The translations under genes were made by a program, and so were the position numbers. Below the pieces are notes generated by a model. That model ran no database searches. It had not been told where the DNA came from and saw only the letters and a program-made list of their open reading frames with translations. From CAYSPS01 sp964432975 (GTDB taxonomy: Bacteria > Babelota > Babeliae > Babelales > UBA12409), in the NCBI GenBank assembly GCA_964432975.1, contig CAYSPS010000004.1, forward strand, positions 1-47,620: 47,620 nucleotides of DNA, read 5' to 3'. Positions 23,940 through 31,842 of this stretch are shown piece by piece (the first letter of the stretch is position 1; each line of letters opens with the position of its first letter).

Positions 23940-25553
23940 CTACTCCTGTCCATTGGTGATCACCAATTTAACTTCAAAACTCGTCTCTTGTGGAATCGAA
24001 ACCAGGGCAAAAAGCTTGGAGCCTGCAAGTTCTTCTTCAAATACTTTGAGTGCTTTGTAATCGCGCACACTGCCTTTGAGCATGATACTTTTTTTGGTCA
24101 TCGCGAGATGTTGTAATTGCAATCCAATACCCACGCGATCAATTTTAACACACAATTCTTGCAAATATTTCAAAAATGAATGACGATTAACAATCGAAAA
24201 ACCTTCCCAAATTGTTTCTCGCGCATCAAGCTCCTGTTGTGCACTATTGACGGCAGCAGGTAAATTTTTCTCTGTTATGCCAAATTCTTGGTTCAATTGT
24301 TGAACAGCAACAGCACGCGCTCGACGCACCTGTGCACGAACATGAAAATAACGCCAATACCCAACACTCAATAGCAAGCCCAGAGCACACATAAACACGA
24401 GTGCACCAGTAATTAATTGTTGACGAATCAATTGCTCGCTTTTTTTTGTTTCATACGCACTCAATACATCAAATCTACTTGCATACCCAAAGGGATACAC
24501 GGCGCCCAAAGATAGTACATGAACTGATGTCAGCGCTGGCAATGCTGCACGCGCGCGCAGCTGTGGCGGATTAAAAATATTTATCGTGTCAAACGATGCC
24601 GTTGGAATACCAAAAATTTCCCGCATGTGCTGATCAAGCCCCTTGAAATACAACCCACGCACAAGCACAACCACACGCGCAATGGATTCAAAATCATGTA
24701 TTTGCGTTGCAAATGCTTCAAATGTCATCTGTATCGGGGAACAGAGCACAGCAATTTCATCTGACACAGCCTGATCAAACACAGATTCATCAGTCTTTTC
24801 AATACCAAAACGCACCAAATGCTCGCTGATTACCGCAGGTGTTTTTTTTGTTCGATCAGCAACTGACTTTATAAATGAATTTACCCCGTGCGCCAATGTG
24901 CGCACGGCACACAATTGTTGATTTTTGATATAAGCAATCGTACTAAATTGTGAATTCAAATCAATAAGCGCAACAGCTCCTTTGAGCGCAGCATATCGTG
25001 GATGCACAAGCCACATGGTATACAAGGCAAACATATCGACTGTTAAACTTGCAAGCTCGACATGTGCCTGATCAAACAAATCAACGTAATAAGTAAGATC
25101 TTTTTTTTGAACAATACCAACTAAAATTTGTGAACTTTTTTTATCTGGCGCAACAGCTGTTACAATAAAATCAAAGGCAACATCGGCAATTGAAAATGGA
25201 ATTTGCTGTTCAAGCTCAAAGGGCAAAACCTGTCTAATTTTATCAACATCAATAAAAGGCAATGTTAATTCTTTAAAAACAACAATATTATTAGGTAATG
25301 CCATACGTACTGCAGCGGCCGGACCAATTTTTTTACCCAACTGAATCAGTGCACGAACAACCGCTTGCTCCCAGGTCTCTTCATCAGCTTTTACAATGGG
25401 CTCTTGATACGCATCGGTTACCAAAACGGTTCTTCCAGAAACCTGAACAGTCGTTGCAACAAGGGCACTTTTTGTAATTTCAAGACCAACATGGGTGTGC
25501 GTACCTATAAAAAAATCACCCACACGATCAGGAAGGAATAATTGGCGTATCAT
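23940..25553 (-). CDS. gspL: GspL-like protein (PilM-type actin-like domain fused to PilN-like domain)
   Basis: The 537-residue product has an actin-like PilM/GspL cytoplasmic domain in residues about 18-350 (VGLEITKSALVATTVQ, VLPFELEQQIPFS, AVALIDLNSQFSTIAYI). A transmembrane helix lies at about 380-400 (ITGALVFMCALGLLLSVGYW). A periplasmic region of about 130 residues with a coiled coil and a small ferredoxin-like domain follows. GspL in type II secretion has this exact order, while in type IV pili the same parts are two proteins, PilM and PilN. The ATG overlaps the gspD stop (ATGA) and has an AAGGAAA Shine-Dalgarno. It presumably recruits a GspE-type ATPase, which is not encoded in this window. 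Confidence 0.8.
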   Translation of the reverse strand: MIRQLFLPDRVGDFFIGTHTHVGLEITKSALVATTVQVSGRTVLVTDAYQEPIVKADEETWEQAVVRALIQLGKKIGPAAAVRMALPNNIVVFKELTLPFIDVDKIRQVLPFELEQQIPFSIADVAFDFIVTAVAPDKKSSQILVGIVQKKDLTYYVDLFDQAHVELASLTVDMFALYTMWLVHPRYAALKGAVALIDLNSQFSTIAYIKNQQLCAVRTLAHGVNSFIKSVADRTKKTPAVISEHLVRFGIEKTDESVFDQAVSDEIAVLCSPIQMTFEAFATQIHDFESIARVVVLVRGLYFKGLDQHMREIFGIPTASFDTINIFNPPQLRARAALPALTSVHVLSLGAVYPFGYASRFDVLSAYETKKSEQLIRQQLITGALVFMCALGLLLSVGYWRYFHVRAQVRRARAVAVQQLNQEFGITEKNLPAAVNSAQQELDARETIWEGFSIVNRHSFLKYLQELCVKIDRVGIGLQLQHLAMTKKSIMLKGSVRDYKALKVFEEELAGSKLFALVSIPQETSFEVKLVITNGQE

Positions 25554-28057
25554 TGATTTCCTTCTTGTTCATGGTGTTCAGATACCGATTGCATGAGCAC
25601 ATTTTTGCCTGTCTCTTCTTGTTGTGTTTGCACGTGTGGTGTTGGTGGAACTGCAGCCATTTTTTTGGTTCCCCGCTGCATGAATGCATCAATTTCCACA
25701 TCAACATCTTGATCTGCTTGTTTAAACAACCAGCGATAAACAGGATCGCGTGGTGTTGCCTCGTGCTGATTATGCCAGGATTGTGAAACTTGCTTAATGT
25801 ATGCTGCCTTATTGCGCGTATACACATTCGTCAGCTCTTCCGTTGGCTGAATAATCGTTGGTGACATAAAAATGACAAGAATACTTTCTATATTGCGATG
25901 GTATTCGTTCTTAAAAATATTGCCAATAATGGGCAAACTACCCAAAATTGGAATTTGACTTTTCTGTAATGTCTTCTTGCGATTAATCAAACCACCAAGT
26001 GCAATAACCTCTTTATCTGCAACGTTTGCATTTGTTTGCACTTTACGCGATTTTCTATCAGCATTACTAGCCCCAGCAGTACTACTATTGGTACTCGTAA
26101 AATCTTCGATCGTTACGTCAATATCAAGATTTACCGTTCCTTCAGTATTGATTTGTGGCGTAATACCAATGCTCCATTCTGCGTTTACGGTGTTATAACC
26201 CTGTGCATCCTTGGTCGTTCCGGTGATTATTTGCGTTTGCGCAAGACGTTCTTCTGCAATACCGACCGTCGCCGTATATTTGTTAGTTGCAACAACAAAT
26301 GGGTTAGCGATAACACGCGCATACTCATCGTCTTGCAGCATGCCAAAAATTGCATAGACACTTTCTTTACCCAACGTCATCAGCAACGTACCAGCTTCAG
26401 GAACTGTCGCCAAACTAATTAAATTACCAATCAAATTATTTGATAATGCAGATGGACTATTTGGCGTTTGATTTACAACAGCCTTTTGCCCCCAAAATCC
26501 CGTCATTTGTGCATCAAATGTACGATGTACTCTCGTGTCCCACTGCATGCCCCAACGACGTAAATTATCAACATCAATTTCTACAATCATGACTTCGATC
26601 GCCACTTGTGGTTGGCGCTGGTCAAGTTGCTTAATCACATTCGATAAATGTTTAAAATCTTCTTGACTTGCATACACGAGCAGCCGATTGCCTTCTTTTT
26701 CTGCTTCAACGTGTACATCACCAAAATATTTAAGCCCACCCAGCACGCCGCCAACATCACCAACTGAGGATGTACCACCGGCCGACTTTTTGCCGAATTG
26801 AACAACCTCATTGAGAATCTCAGCAATTTTTTGTGCCGGTGCATATGACAGTTCGTATACATTAAGTGGTTGATACGCTTGTTTGAGCGATGCATCAACA
26901 TGCGTCACAATAAAGTGCTCAAAGCGCTCAACGCCTTCTTTAGGACCAATAATAACAAGCGAATTTGTACGCGGTACTGCCACCATGCGCACATCTTTAG
27001 GAAAATAATATAAGCTTGCCTCTTTGCGAATTGGCATCCATGGTGATTGCGATGGTTCATCCTGTTTTTGTAAACTATTCATCAGCGCAAGAACTTCGTT
27101 TGCATCGGCTTCACGCAAATTAATTACCGAAATCACCTGTGCATCAGTTGCTTTATCAAGCTCTTGCACGACCCGCAACAGCGATGCGATATTGTTTGCA
27201 GTATCAGTAAGCAGTATTGCACGCAAGTTTGTGTATTTTTCAAACAACGTTTTTGATGTCGAAATTTGCTTAATTACCGGCTCAACTTCAGCCGGCGTAC
27301 TATTTGCCAAAAAATATACATACCGAATACGTTGATCTGTTTTTGGCAGCACCTCAAGCGGCGTATTAATATACGTTGGCAGTGGCGATTTATTTGCAAC
27401 ATCAATTGCGGTAATGCGATAAAACTGTGGGTCAGATGTTGGTACTAGTGACCAACCTGCCAGTTCTAAAAATTTTGTAAACAGCGACCAGGCTTGTTGA
27501 CGTGAAAACGAACGATGTGTTTTAAACGAAATTTTAGATTCGGCAAGTGCTTTAATTTGTTTATCAGGAACTTTAACCACATCATCGGGCAAAAAAGAAA
27601 TATTAAAGATCGCACTCACCTGATCAACAATACTTTGTAAACTTACATTATTAAAATTAAGCTCAACTGGCTGCTCAATTGATTTTTTAATATGCGCTTT
27701 TTCAAGCGGTGTTAACTCGATCTCTTCTTGTTTTTCTTGCCTTTCTTGCGTAATTGCATCAGCAACTTGCTGCGCCTGTAGCTTTTCCCCAGTATCCTCA
27801 TCAACTACAGGAAGCTCCTGTAGTGGTTGCTCAACAGCAACCGATTCAGTTTTTTTCGCCTGTTCTGCTTGCGCAGCTTCACGCGCACCCCGTTCTTGCG
27901 CGACTTTTTCATCTGGTGGCAGCGGCATAGCTTCAAGCGTTGGGGAAATCAATTGCGCCGTTTCTGACGAGGCGATTAAAGGAGATTTTTCATCACTCAA
28001 AACTGCATGCACGCAAGCACAGATGAGCAACATTTGGCACAATCGTCCCTTGATCAT
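25550..28057 (-). CDS. gspD: Type II secretion secretin GspD
   Basis: The 835-residue outer-membrane secretin starts with a signal peptide in residues 1-21 and a Gln/Glu-rich linker up to about 120. N0 runs about 130-215 (ELNFNNVSLQSIVDQVSAIF), N1 about 245-310, N2 about 315-400, N3 about 405-500, and the secretin core about 505-760. The core has QVAIEVMIVEIDVDN, a VIALGGLINRKK motif, and the signature IPILGSLPIIGNIFK followed by ILVIFMSPTII. A ~75-residue C-terminal tail could bind a pilotin. Start and stop codons lie within four bases of gspC and gspL, so it is firmly inside the operon. It differs from the second secretin encoded downstream. Confidence 0.9.
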   Translation of the reverse strand: MIKGRLCQMLLICACVHAVLSDEKSPLIASSETAQLISPTLEAMPLPPDEKVAQERGAREAAQAEQAKKTESVAVEQPLQELPVVDEDTGEKLQAQQVADAITQERQEKQEEIELTPLEKAHIKKSIEQPVELNFNNVSLQSIVDQVSAIFNISFLPDDVVKVPDKQIKALAESKISFKTHRSFSRQQAWSLFTKFLELAGWSLVPTSDPQFYRITAIDVANKSPLPTYINTPLEVLPKTDQRIRYVYFLANSTPAEVEPVIKQISTSKTLFEKYTNLRAILLTDTANNIASLLRVVQELDKATDAQVISVINLREADANEVLALMNSLQKQDEPSQSPWMPIRKEASLYYFPKDVRMVAVPRTNSLVIIGPKEGVERFEHFIVTHVDASLKQAYQPLNVYELSYAPAQKIAEILNEVVQFGKKSAGGTSSVGDVGGVLGGLKYFGDVHVEAEKEGNRLLVYASQEDFKHLSNVIKQLDQRQPQVAIEVMIVEIDVDNLRRWGMQWDTRVHRTFDAQMTGFWGQKAVVNQTPNSPSALSNNLIGNLISLATVPEAGTLLMTLGKESVYAIFGMLQDDEYARVIANPFVVATNKYTATVGIAEERLAQTQIITGTTKDAQGYNTVNAEWSIGITPQINTEGTVNLDIDVTIEDFTSTNSSTAGASNADRKSRKVQTNANVADKEVIALGGLINRKKTLQKSQIPILGSLPIIGNIFKNEYHRNIESILVIFMSPTIIQPTEELTNVYTRNKAAYIKQVSQSWHNQHEATPRDPVYRWLFKQADQDVDVEIDAFMQRGTKKMAAVPPTPHVQTQQEETGKNVLMQSVSEHHEQEGNQ

Positions 28058-28060
28058 TCT

Positions 28061-29203
28061 TTAATCCTCAGCACTCATTTCTTGCTCGGATTGCAAGGCC
28101 TTTTGGTACTTTACAATATGTTCTTTTTCACGTAATCGCAACTCTTGCTCAGTTGGCGCAAATTCTTCTTTTTGTTTGAGTAAATCAATCGCATTGTCGC
28201 GTTCTTCATCAGCAACTATTTTTTGTGCAGCAGGAGAATCCTTTTGCACTTCTTGCCCAGGCGCAAGCGCCGTAGCACTTGGTCGCGGACTAATAATGCC
28301 CAACTTGTACGTATAGGTTACTGGCCGGTTTTGACGCAGGAAATTTATCGTTACACTTACGCTATCATCAAGCTCGGTTATATGCTTGTACACCGCAACA
28401 CGATCTTTAGTACTGCGCACGGTCAATGCATCAATTTGTGTAATAATATCACCCGGCATAAAGCCCATAGCATTTGCCAGTGATTGTTGACCAACTTGCC
28501 CAATTTTAACACCAATATTAGCGCCATCTTTATATGCAGTCGCCAATTCAAAAGCTTCGATTGCAGCACTTAATGTACCAACGGTTTGTGCAAATTCAGC
28601 GCGATCAACTAAATAACGACCAGCCGTTAATCGTTTGACAATACGTGACCAATCAGTACGTTCAGAAAGTGGCACCTCAGCAAGTGCATCATCTTGACTC
28701 AAATATAAAATTTCTTGTTGGCCATTTGATCTAATTAATAATATTTTTTTAGAAAAAATCTTCACGAGTTGAGCGTCTTCAACTTCATCACCAATCTTAT
28801 ATGATGTTTCCTGTTTGCTGCGATTGTCCATGATAATTGCACGACTTGTTGCATCATCATTGAGCATGATAATACCGGTTAGCGTAAGCGGCAGCGGTTC
28901 TAAAAATTTCGGTTTTTCAACAGGAGGTGGTGGCACCAGCACAGGAGCCGGTGGCTGTGGAACTGGCACAACCTCACCAACCTCTGGCTCTTTAATGGGC
29001 GCAATGTAAGTACCAAAAAGATCATTTTGGTAAATTTTGCTCACATCAAGTGCTTCTATTTTTTGCTGAATACTTACCGGCAATTGCTGTGGTGCAAGCG
29101 ATTGGGGCGTCGGTAATTTAATGTTATAAAGTGACAAGAACCCGATGACAACAACAAGAAGGCCGAGCAAGCTGAGATTAACTACCCAAATCGGCTGTTT
29201 CAT
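28061..29203 (-). CDS. gspC: GspC-like protein with PDZ domain
   Basis: The 380-residue bitopic inner-membrane protein has a transmembrane helix at residues about 5-26 (IWVVNLSLLGLLVVVIGFLS) and a proline-rich linker (VPVPQPPAPVLVPPPPVEKP) near residue 80. A homology-region-like beta domain follows (LPLTLTGIIMLNDDATSRAI through EILYLSQDD). A PDZ domain at about 225-305 has GQQSLANAMGFMPGDIITQI. The tail is charged and helical. This matches GspC, which links the inner platform to the N0 domain of GspD. The start was set at MKQPIW (29203), because the longer frame from 29245 begins inside the promoter. The second gene in the direction of transcription, gspD, begins three bases after it. Confidence 0.85.
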   Translation of the reverse strand: MKQPIWVVNLSLLGLLVVVIGFLSLYNIKLPTPQSLAPQQLPVSIQQKIEALDVSKIYQNDLFGTYIAPIKEPEVGEVVPVPQPPAPVLVPPPPVEKPKFLEPLPLTLTGIIMLNDDATSRAIIMDNRSKQETSYKIGDEVEDAQLVKIFSKKILLIRSNGQQEILYLSQDDALAEVPLSERTDWSRIVKRLTAGRYLVDRAEFAQTVGTLSAAIEAFELATAYKDGANIGVKIGQVGQQSLANAMGFMPGDIITQIDALTVRSTKDRVAVYKHITELDDSVSVTINFLRQNRPVTYTYKLGIISPRPSATALAPGQEVQKDSPAAQKIVADEERDNAIDLLKQKEEFAPTEQELRLREKEHIVKYQKALQSEQEMSAED

Positions 29204-29234
29204 GTAAACAGTCCCCTTCTTCAGTTTATTGTCC

Positions 29235-29264
29235 ACAATACGCATGTTCTGGAATTTTTGTCAA
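29235..29264 (-). promoter_or_regulatory. Promoter for the gspC-gspD-gspL-gspM-secretin operon
   Basis: On the minus strand a perfect TTGACA (-35, 29264-29259) and TATTGT (-10, 29240-29235) are 18 bases apart, 32 bases before the gspC ATG at 29203. This is one of the best promoter matches in the window and implies the operon can be transcribed without moxR. Confidence 0.6.
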
Positions 29265-29301
29265 GTAGCATTGTTTCGACATAATCGCTCGTTTCGTGCA
29301 T

Positions 29302-30285
29302 CTACGGCACGCTCACACCATTTAAAATCTCGCGCACTATTTGGTCAGCAGTTAATTCTTGTCCATGCGCTTGAAAACTCAAAATTAATCGATGCCGCAA
29401 TATTGGCACTGCAACGCGCTTGACATCGTCAGGCGTTACAAATTGGCGCGCATGCAGCAGTGCATACGCTTGCGAAGCACGATAAAGATTAAGTGTCGCA
29501 CGCGGTGATGCGCCATGCTGAATATAGGGCGCCAGTTTATCAAGCCCAAACTGTGTTGGCGTACGCGTTGCAAAAACAATGCGTAAAATATAATCAATAA
29601 CTTTTTGATCTACATATATTTGTTCAATCACACGCTGCGCAGCGAAAATATCGTCACATGTGACGACCGGACGCACAACCTGTTGCTTAAACACCCGCTG
29701 GACCACAAGTTGCTCTTCATCTATTGATGGATAATCAATGTGCAACTTAAACATAAACCGATCAATCTGCGCCTCAGGTAATTGGTACGTACCTTGTTGT
29801 TCAAGTGGATTTTGTGTTGCGAACACCAAAAATGGCTCATCGAGCTTATGCGTTTGAGAACCAATGGTAACTTGATGTTCTTGCATACATTCAAGAAGTG
29901 CCGACTGCACTTTTGCTGGCGCACGATTAATTTCATCAGCAAGCACAACATGGGCAAAGATCGGCCCTTTTTTTGTTTCAAAATCATTTGTTTGCTGATT
30001 AAAGACTAATGTACCAATAAGATCAGCAGGTAAAAGATCTGGTGTAAATTGTACACGCTTAAACGACAAACCAAGTGCATGCGCCGTCGTCTTGACCATG
30101 GTTGTTTTTGCAATCCCCGGCACGCCCTCTAAAAGCACATGCCCGTTACACAAAATTGCCGTCACCATAAGTTCAATGGCATCGTGATTGCCAACTACAA
30201 CGCGCGAAATTTCTTGCTTTAATTGATCAAAAGGAACAACAACCTGTTGCCAGGAACGATGCATTTCCGTTGTCGGCTCGATCAT
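29302..30285 (-). CDS. moxR: MoxR-family AAA+ ATPase
   Basis: The 327-residue AAA+ ATPase has Walker A in LLEGVPGIAKTTMVKTTAHA and Walker B in VVLADEINRAPAKVQSALLE. Sensor 1 is in FLVFATQNPLEQQGTYQLPE and sensor 2 in HGASPRATLNLYRASQAYAL. All are typical of MoxR, a chaperone-like ATPase that usually works with DUF58 or VWA-domain proteins in assembling or activating complexes. No such partner is next to it; instead the Gsp-like operon follows, with its own promoter in between. The ATG at 30285 has GAGG at six bases; a TTG four codons upstream is less likely. Family call is firm; its link to secretion is inference from position. Confidence 0.92.
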   Translation of the reverse strand: MIEPTTEMHRSWQQVVVPFDQLKQEISRVVVGNHDAIELMVTAILCNGHVLLEGVPGIAKTTMVKTTAHALGLSFKRVQFTPDLLPADLIGTLVFNQQTNDFETKKGPIFAHVVLADEINRAPAKVQSALLECMQEHQVTIGSQTHKLDEPFLVFATQNPLEQQGTYQLPEAQIDRFMFKLHIDYPSIDEEQLVVQRVFKQQVVRPVVTCDDIFAAQRVIEQIYVDQKVIDYILRIVFATRTPTQFGLDKLAPYIQHGASPRATLNLYRASQAYALLHARQFVTPDDVKRVAVPILRHRLILSFQAHGQELTADQIVREILNGVSVP

Positions 30286-30430
30286 AGCGGACCTCAATCA
30301 TTCAAAAATTATCTTTAACTAAATTTTTTAATTTCTATAAACCGCCCTATTTTAACAAGCTTTAAAAAAGCTGACAAATTAAGAGATTTTTAATACTTAA
30401 ATTTTTACATGATTTTAATATTATATTAAA

Positions 30431-30459
30431 TTGACAAATTTGCCTTTTTTACGTATATT
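30431..30459 (+). promoter_or_regulatory. Strong sigma-70 promoter before the exported protein gene at 30497
   Basis: TTGACA at 30431-30436 and TATATT at 30454-30459 have an ideal 17-base spacer. The sequence through the spacer start closely resembles the promoter at 44800 (both begin TTGACAAATTT and continue with a T-rich tract). Confidence 0.65.
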
Positions 30460-30496
30460 TTATCTGAATAACTTGCTATCGTATGTGGAGGTTTTT

Positions 30497-31147
30497 ATGT
30501 CTAAAAAAGCAGGTATATTTTTACTATTGATGTTCTTTTGTGCATGCACGGTACGTGCAACACTAAAATCAGAGCTCCTTGAAGCCGGAAAAATTGTCGG
30601 GCTTGCAACCGCTGGGGCAGTTGCATATGGCATTGCACATGAGCAGGTTACTGTGCGCGTATGTCCGGAATATTTCACGCAAGGCTTTCACCGTGAAATG
30701 GTACGTGGAACTGCACTCGAATGTGCGTGCAGCGACGCGTGCCATCCAACACTTCTTGCGTGTGTGTGGGGAACAATTGCCTCATGGTGGATGGGACCAC
30801 TCCTTGGTATTCCATTGGCACTTGTCAGCCGCTTGGGCAACCAACACCAAATATCTGCGCAACAACTTGCACTCCCCGCGCTTGGTGTATTGGCATGCAC
30901 GGGCCTTTGCTCTCTTCTTGCCGGTTTAGGCGGTTACCGAAAAGCAAAGAAAGATATGCGACCTTATTATCAAAAGCTCAGCAATTGTGGTGCTGAACAT
31001 CTTTCACCAGAAAAACATGCAGCCTACATCGCAGATGCTTATGCACATGAAGCTGCCTATGGTGCTGGTGAAAAACTTGGCGCCGGTCTCGTCGTTGGCA
31101 CGACACTCTATCGTCTGTATCAGATTGGTAAAAGTTTTTGGAGATAA
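30497..31147 (+). CDS. Exported/membrane protein of unknown function
   Basis: The 216-residue product has a signal peptide (MSKKAGIFLLLMFFCACTVR), a short segment VTVRVCPEYFTQGFHREMVR, and then two strongly hydrophobic stretches: TLLACVWGTIASWWMGPLLG with IPLALVS, and ALPALGVLACTGLCSLLAGL. A soluble charged region and a last weak hydrophobic helix near LGAGLVVGTTLYRLYQIG follow. The RVCPEYFT word recalls a group of bacterial hypothetical membrane proteins, but I cannot name a function. A strong promoter lies at 30431-30459, and a GGAGG Shine-Dalgarno lies before 30497, which sets the start over the upstream ATG at 30431. A hairpin follows its stop. Confidence 0.65.
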   Translation: MSKKAGIFLLLMFFCACTVRATLKSELLEAGKIVGLATAGAVAYGIAHEQVTVRVCPEYFTQGFHREMVRGTALECACSDACHPTLLACVWGTIASWWMGPLLGIPLALVSRLGNQHQISAQQLALPALGVLACTGLCSLLAGLGGYRKAKKDMRPYYQKLSNCGAEHLSPEKHAAYIADAYAHEAAYGAGEKLGAGLVVGTTLYRLYQIGKSFWR

Positions 31148-31150
31148 AAA

Positions 31151-31180
31151 CAGAGAATGCAGGTGCTTGCTTGCATTCTC
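31151..31180. terminator. Hairpin between convergent genes, probable bidirectional terminator
   Basis: A perfect 10-bp stem (AGAGAATGCA / TGCATTCTCT) with a 10-base loop lies 4 bases after the 30497 gene. Read on the minus strand it is followed by GTTTTTA, so it suits the convergent gene at 31202 best. Confidence 0.6.
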
Positions 31181-31201
31181 TAAGATTTAATAATAAGGCC
31201 A

Positions 31202-31570
31202 TTATTCCCGGCAAAAACATGGCATCTCAGGACGTATACCAGGGGTTGCCAATTCGCCCTCTGTCATTGCCCTGAACATATGGGCATAAGCCCAAATATT
31301 ATCAGCTCTAATGCGACGTGTTTCAGGAAAATTCCTATGCAAATTACTGTAAGTTAAGCTTGGATTAGGATATTGGCCAACATAAAGGCCCCAAACAATC
31401 GTCCTAACATCATTTAGACGACCAAGATCATTGCCATAACAACGTTCTTGAGAACCCCCAACAACATACTCCCCGTGCTGATTTCCCCAAGTACATCCTA
31501 AATCATTGCGCCTCAAAGCATACAGGCTACCGCTCAGCAATAATAACGAACATAATGACATATATTTCAT
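31202..31570 (-). CDS. Small exported protein of unknown function
   Basis: The 122-residue product starts with a signal peptide (MKYMSLCSLLLLSGSLYALR). The mature part is short, aromatic-rich and cysteine-containing (CTWGNQHGEYVVGGSQERCY, and a CFC near the end), which suggests disulfides and an extracytoplasmic location. No family was recognised. The ATG at 31570 follows GGAG by four bases; the ATG five codons upstream would overlap that Shine-Dalgarno. It stands alone between the 30497 gene and the S9 peptidase gene. Confidence 0.55.
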   Translation of the reverse strand: MKYMSLCSLLLLSGSLYALRRNDLGCTWGNQHGEYVVGGSQERCYGNDLGRLNDVRTIVWGLYVGQYPNPSLTYSNLHRNFPETRRIRADNIWAYAHMFRAMTEGELATPGIRPEMPCFCRE

Positions 31571-31842
31571 ACCGCTCCTTTTCATAAGCGACCAACTCTA
31601 ACAATTCGATTTAATTTTAACAAAGTTCTCGCTTTAAAATCAATATCTTTCATCGAACATTCAGCATCACGCCATTTTTTAATGATTATTAAAATAGTAA
31701 ACTGTTGCACGTTGCTCAGCTTGTGTTTTTTATTAACCGACATGGAACCACAGCAAGACAAAAAGCGACCACTTGCACATAATGACAAGAGAGATAAGCT
31801 AAGACTGTTCTCATTAAAACACGATAAACAAGAATTGTTATT

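Noticed and set aside
31582..31788. A 68-codon minus-strand frame before the small exported gene
   Set aside because: It has no ribosome site, no signal peptide and no recognisable pattern; the region is more likely the spacer between divergent genes.
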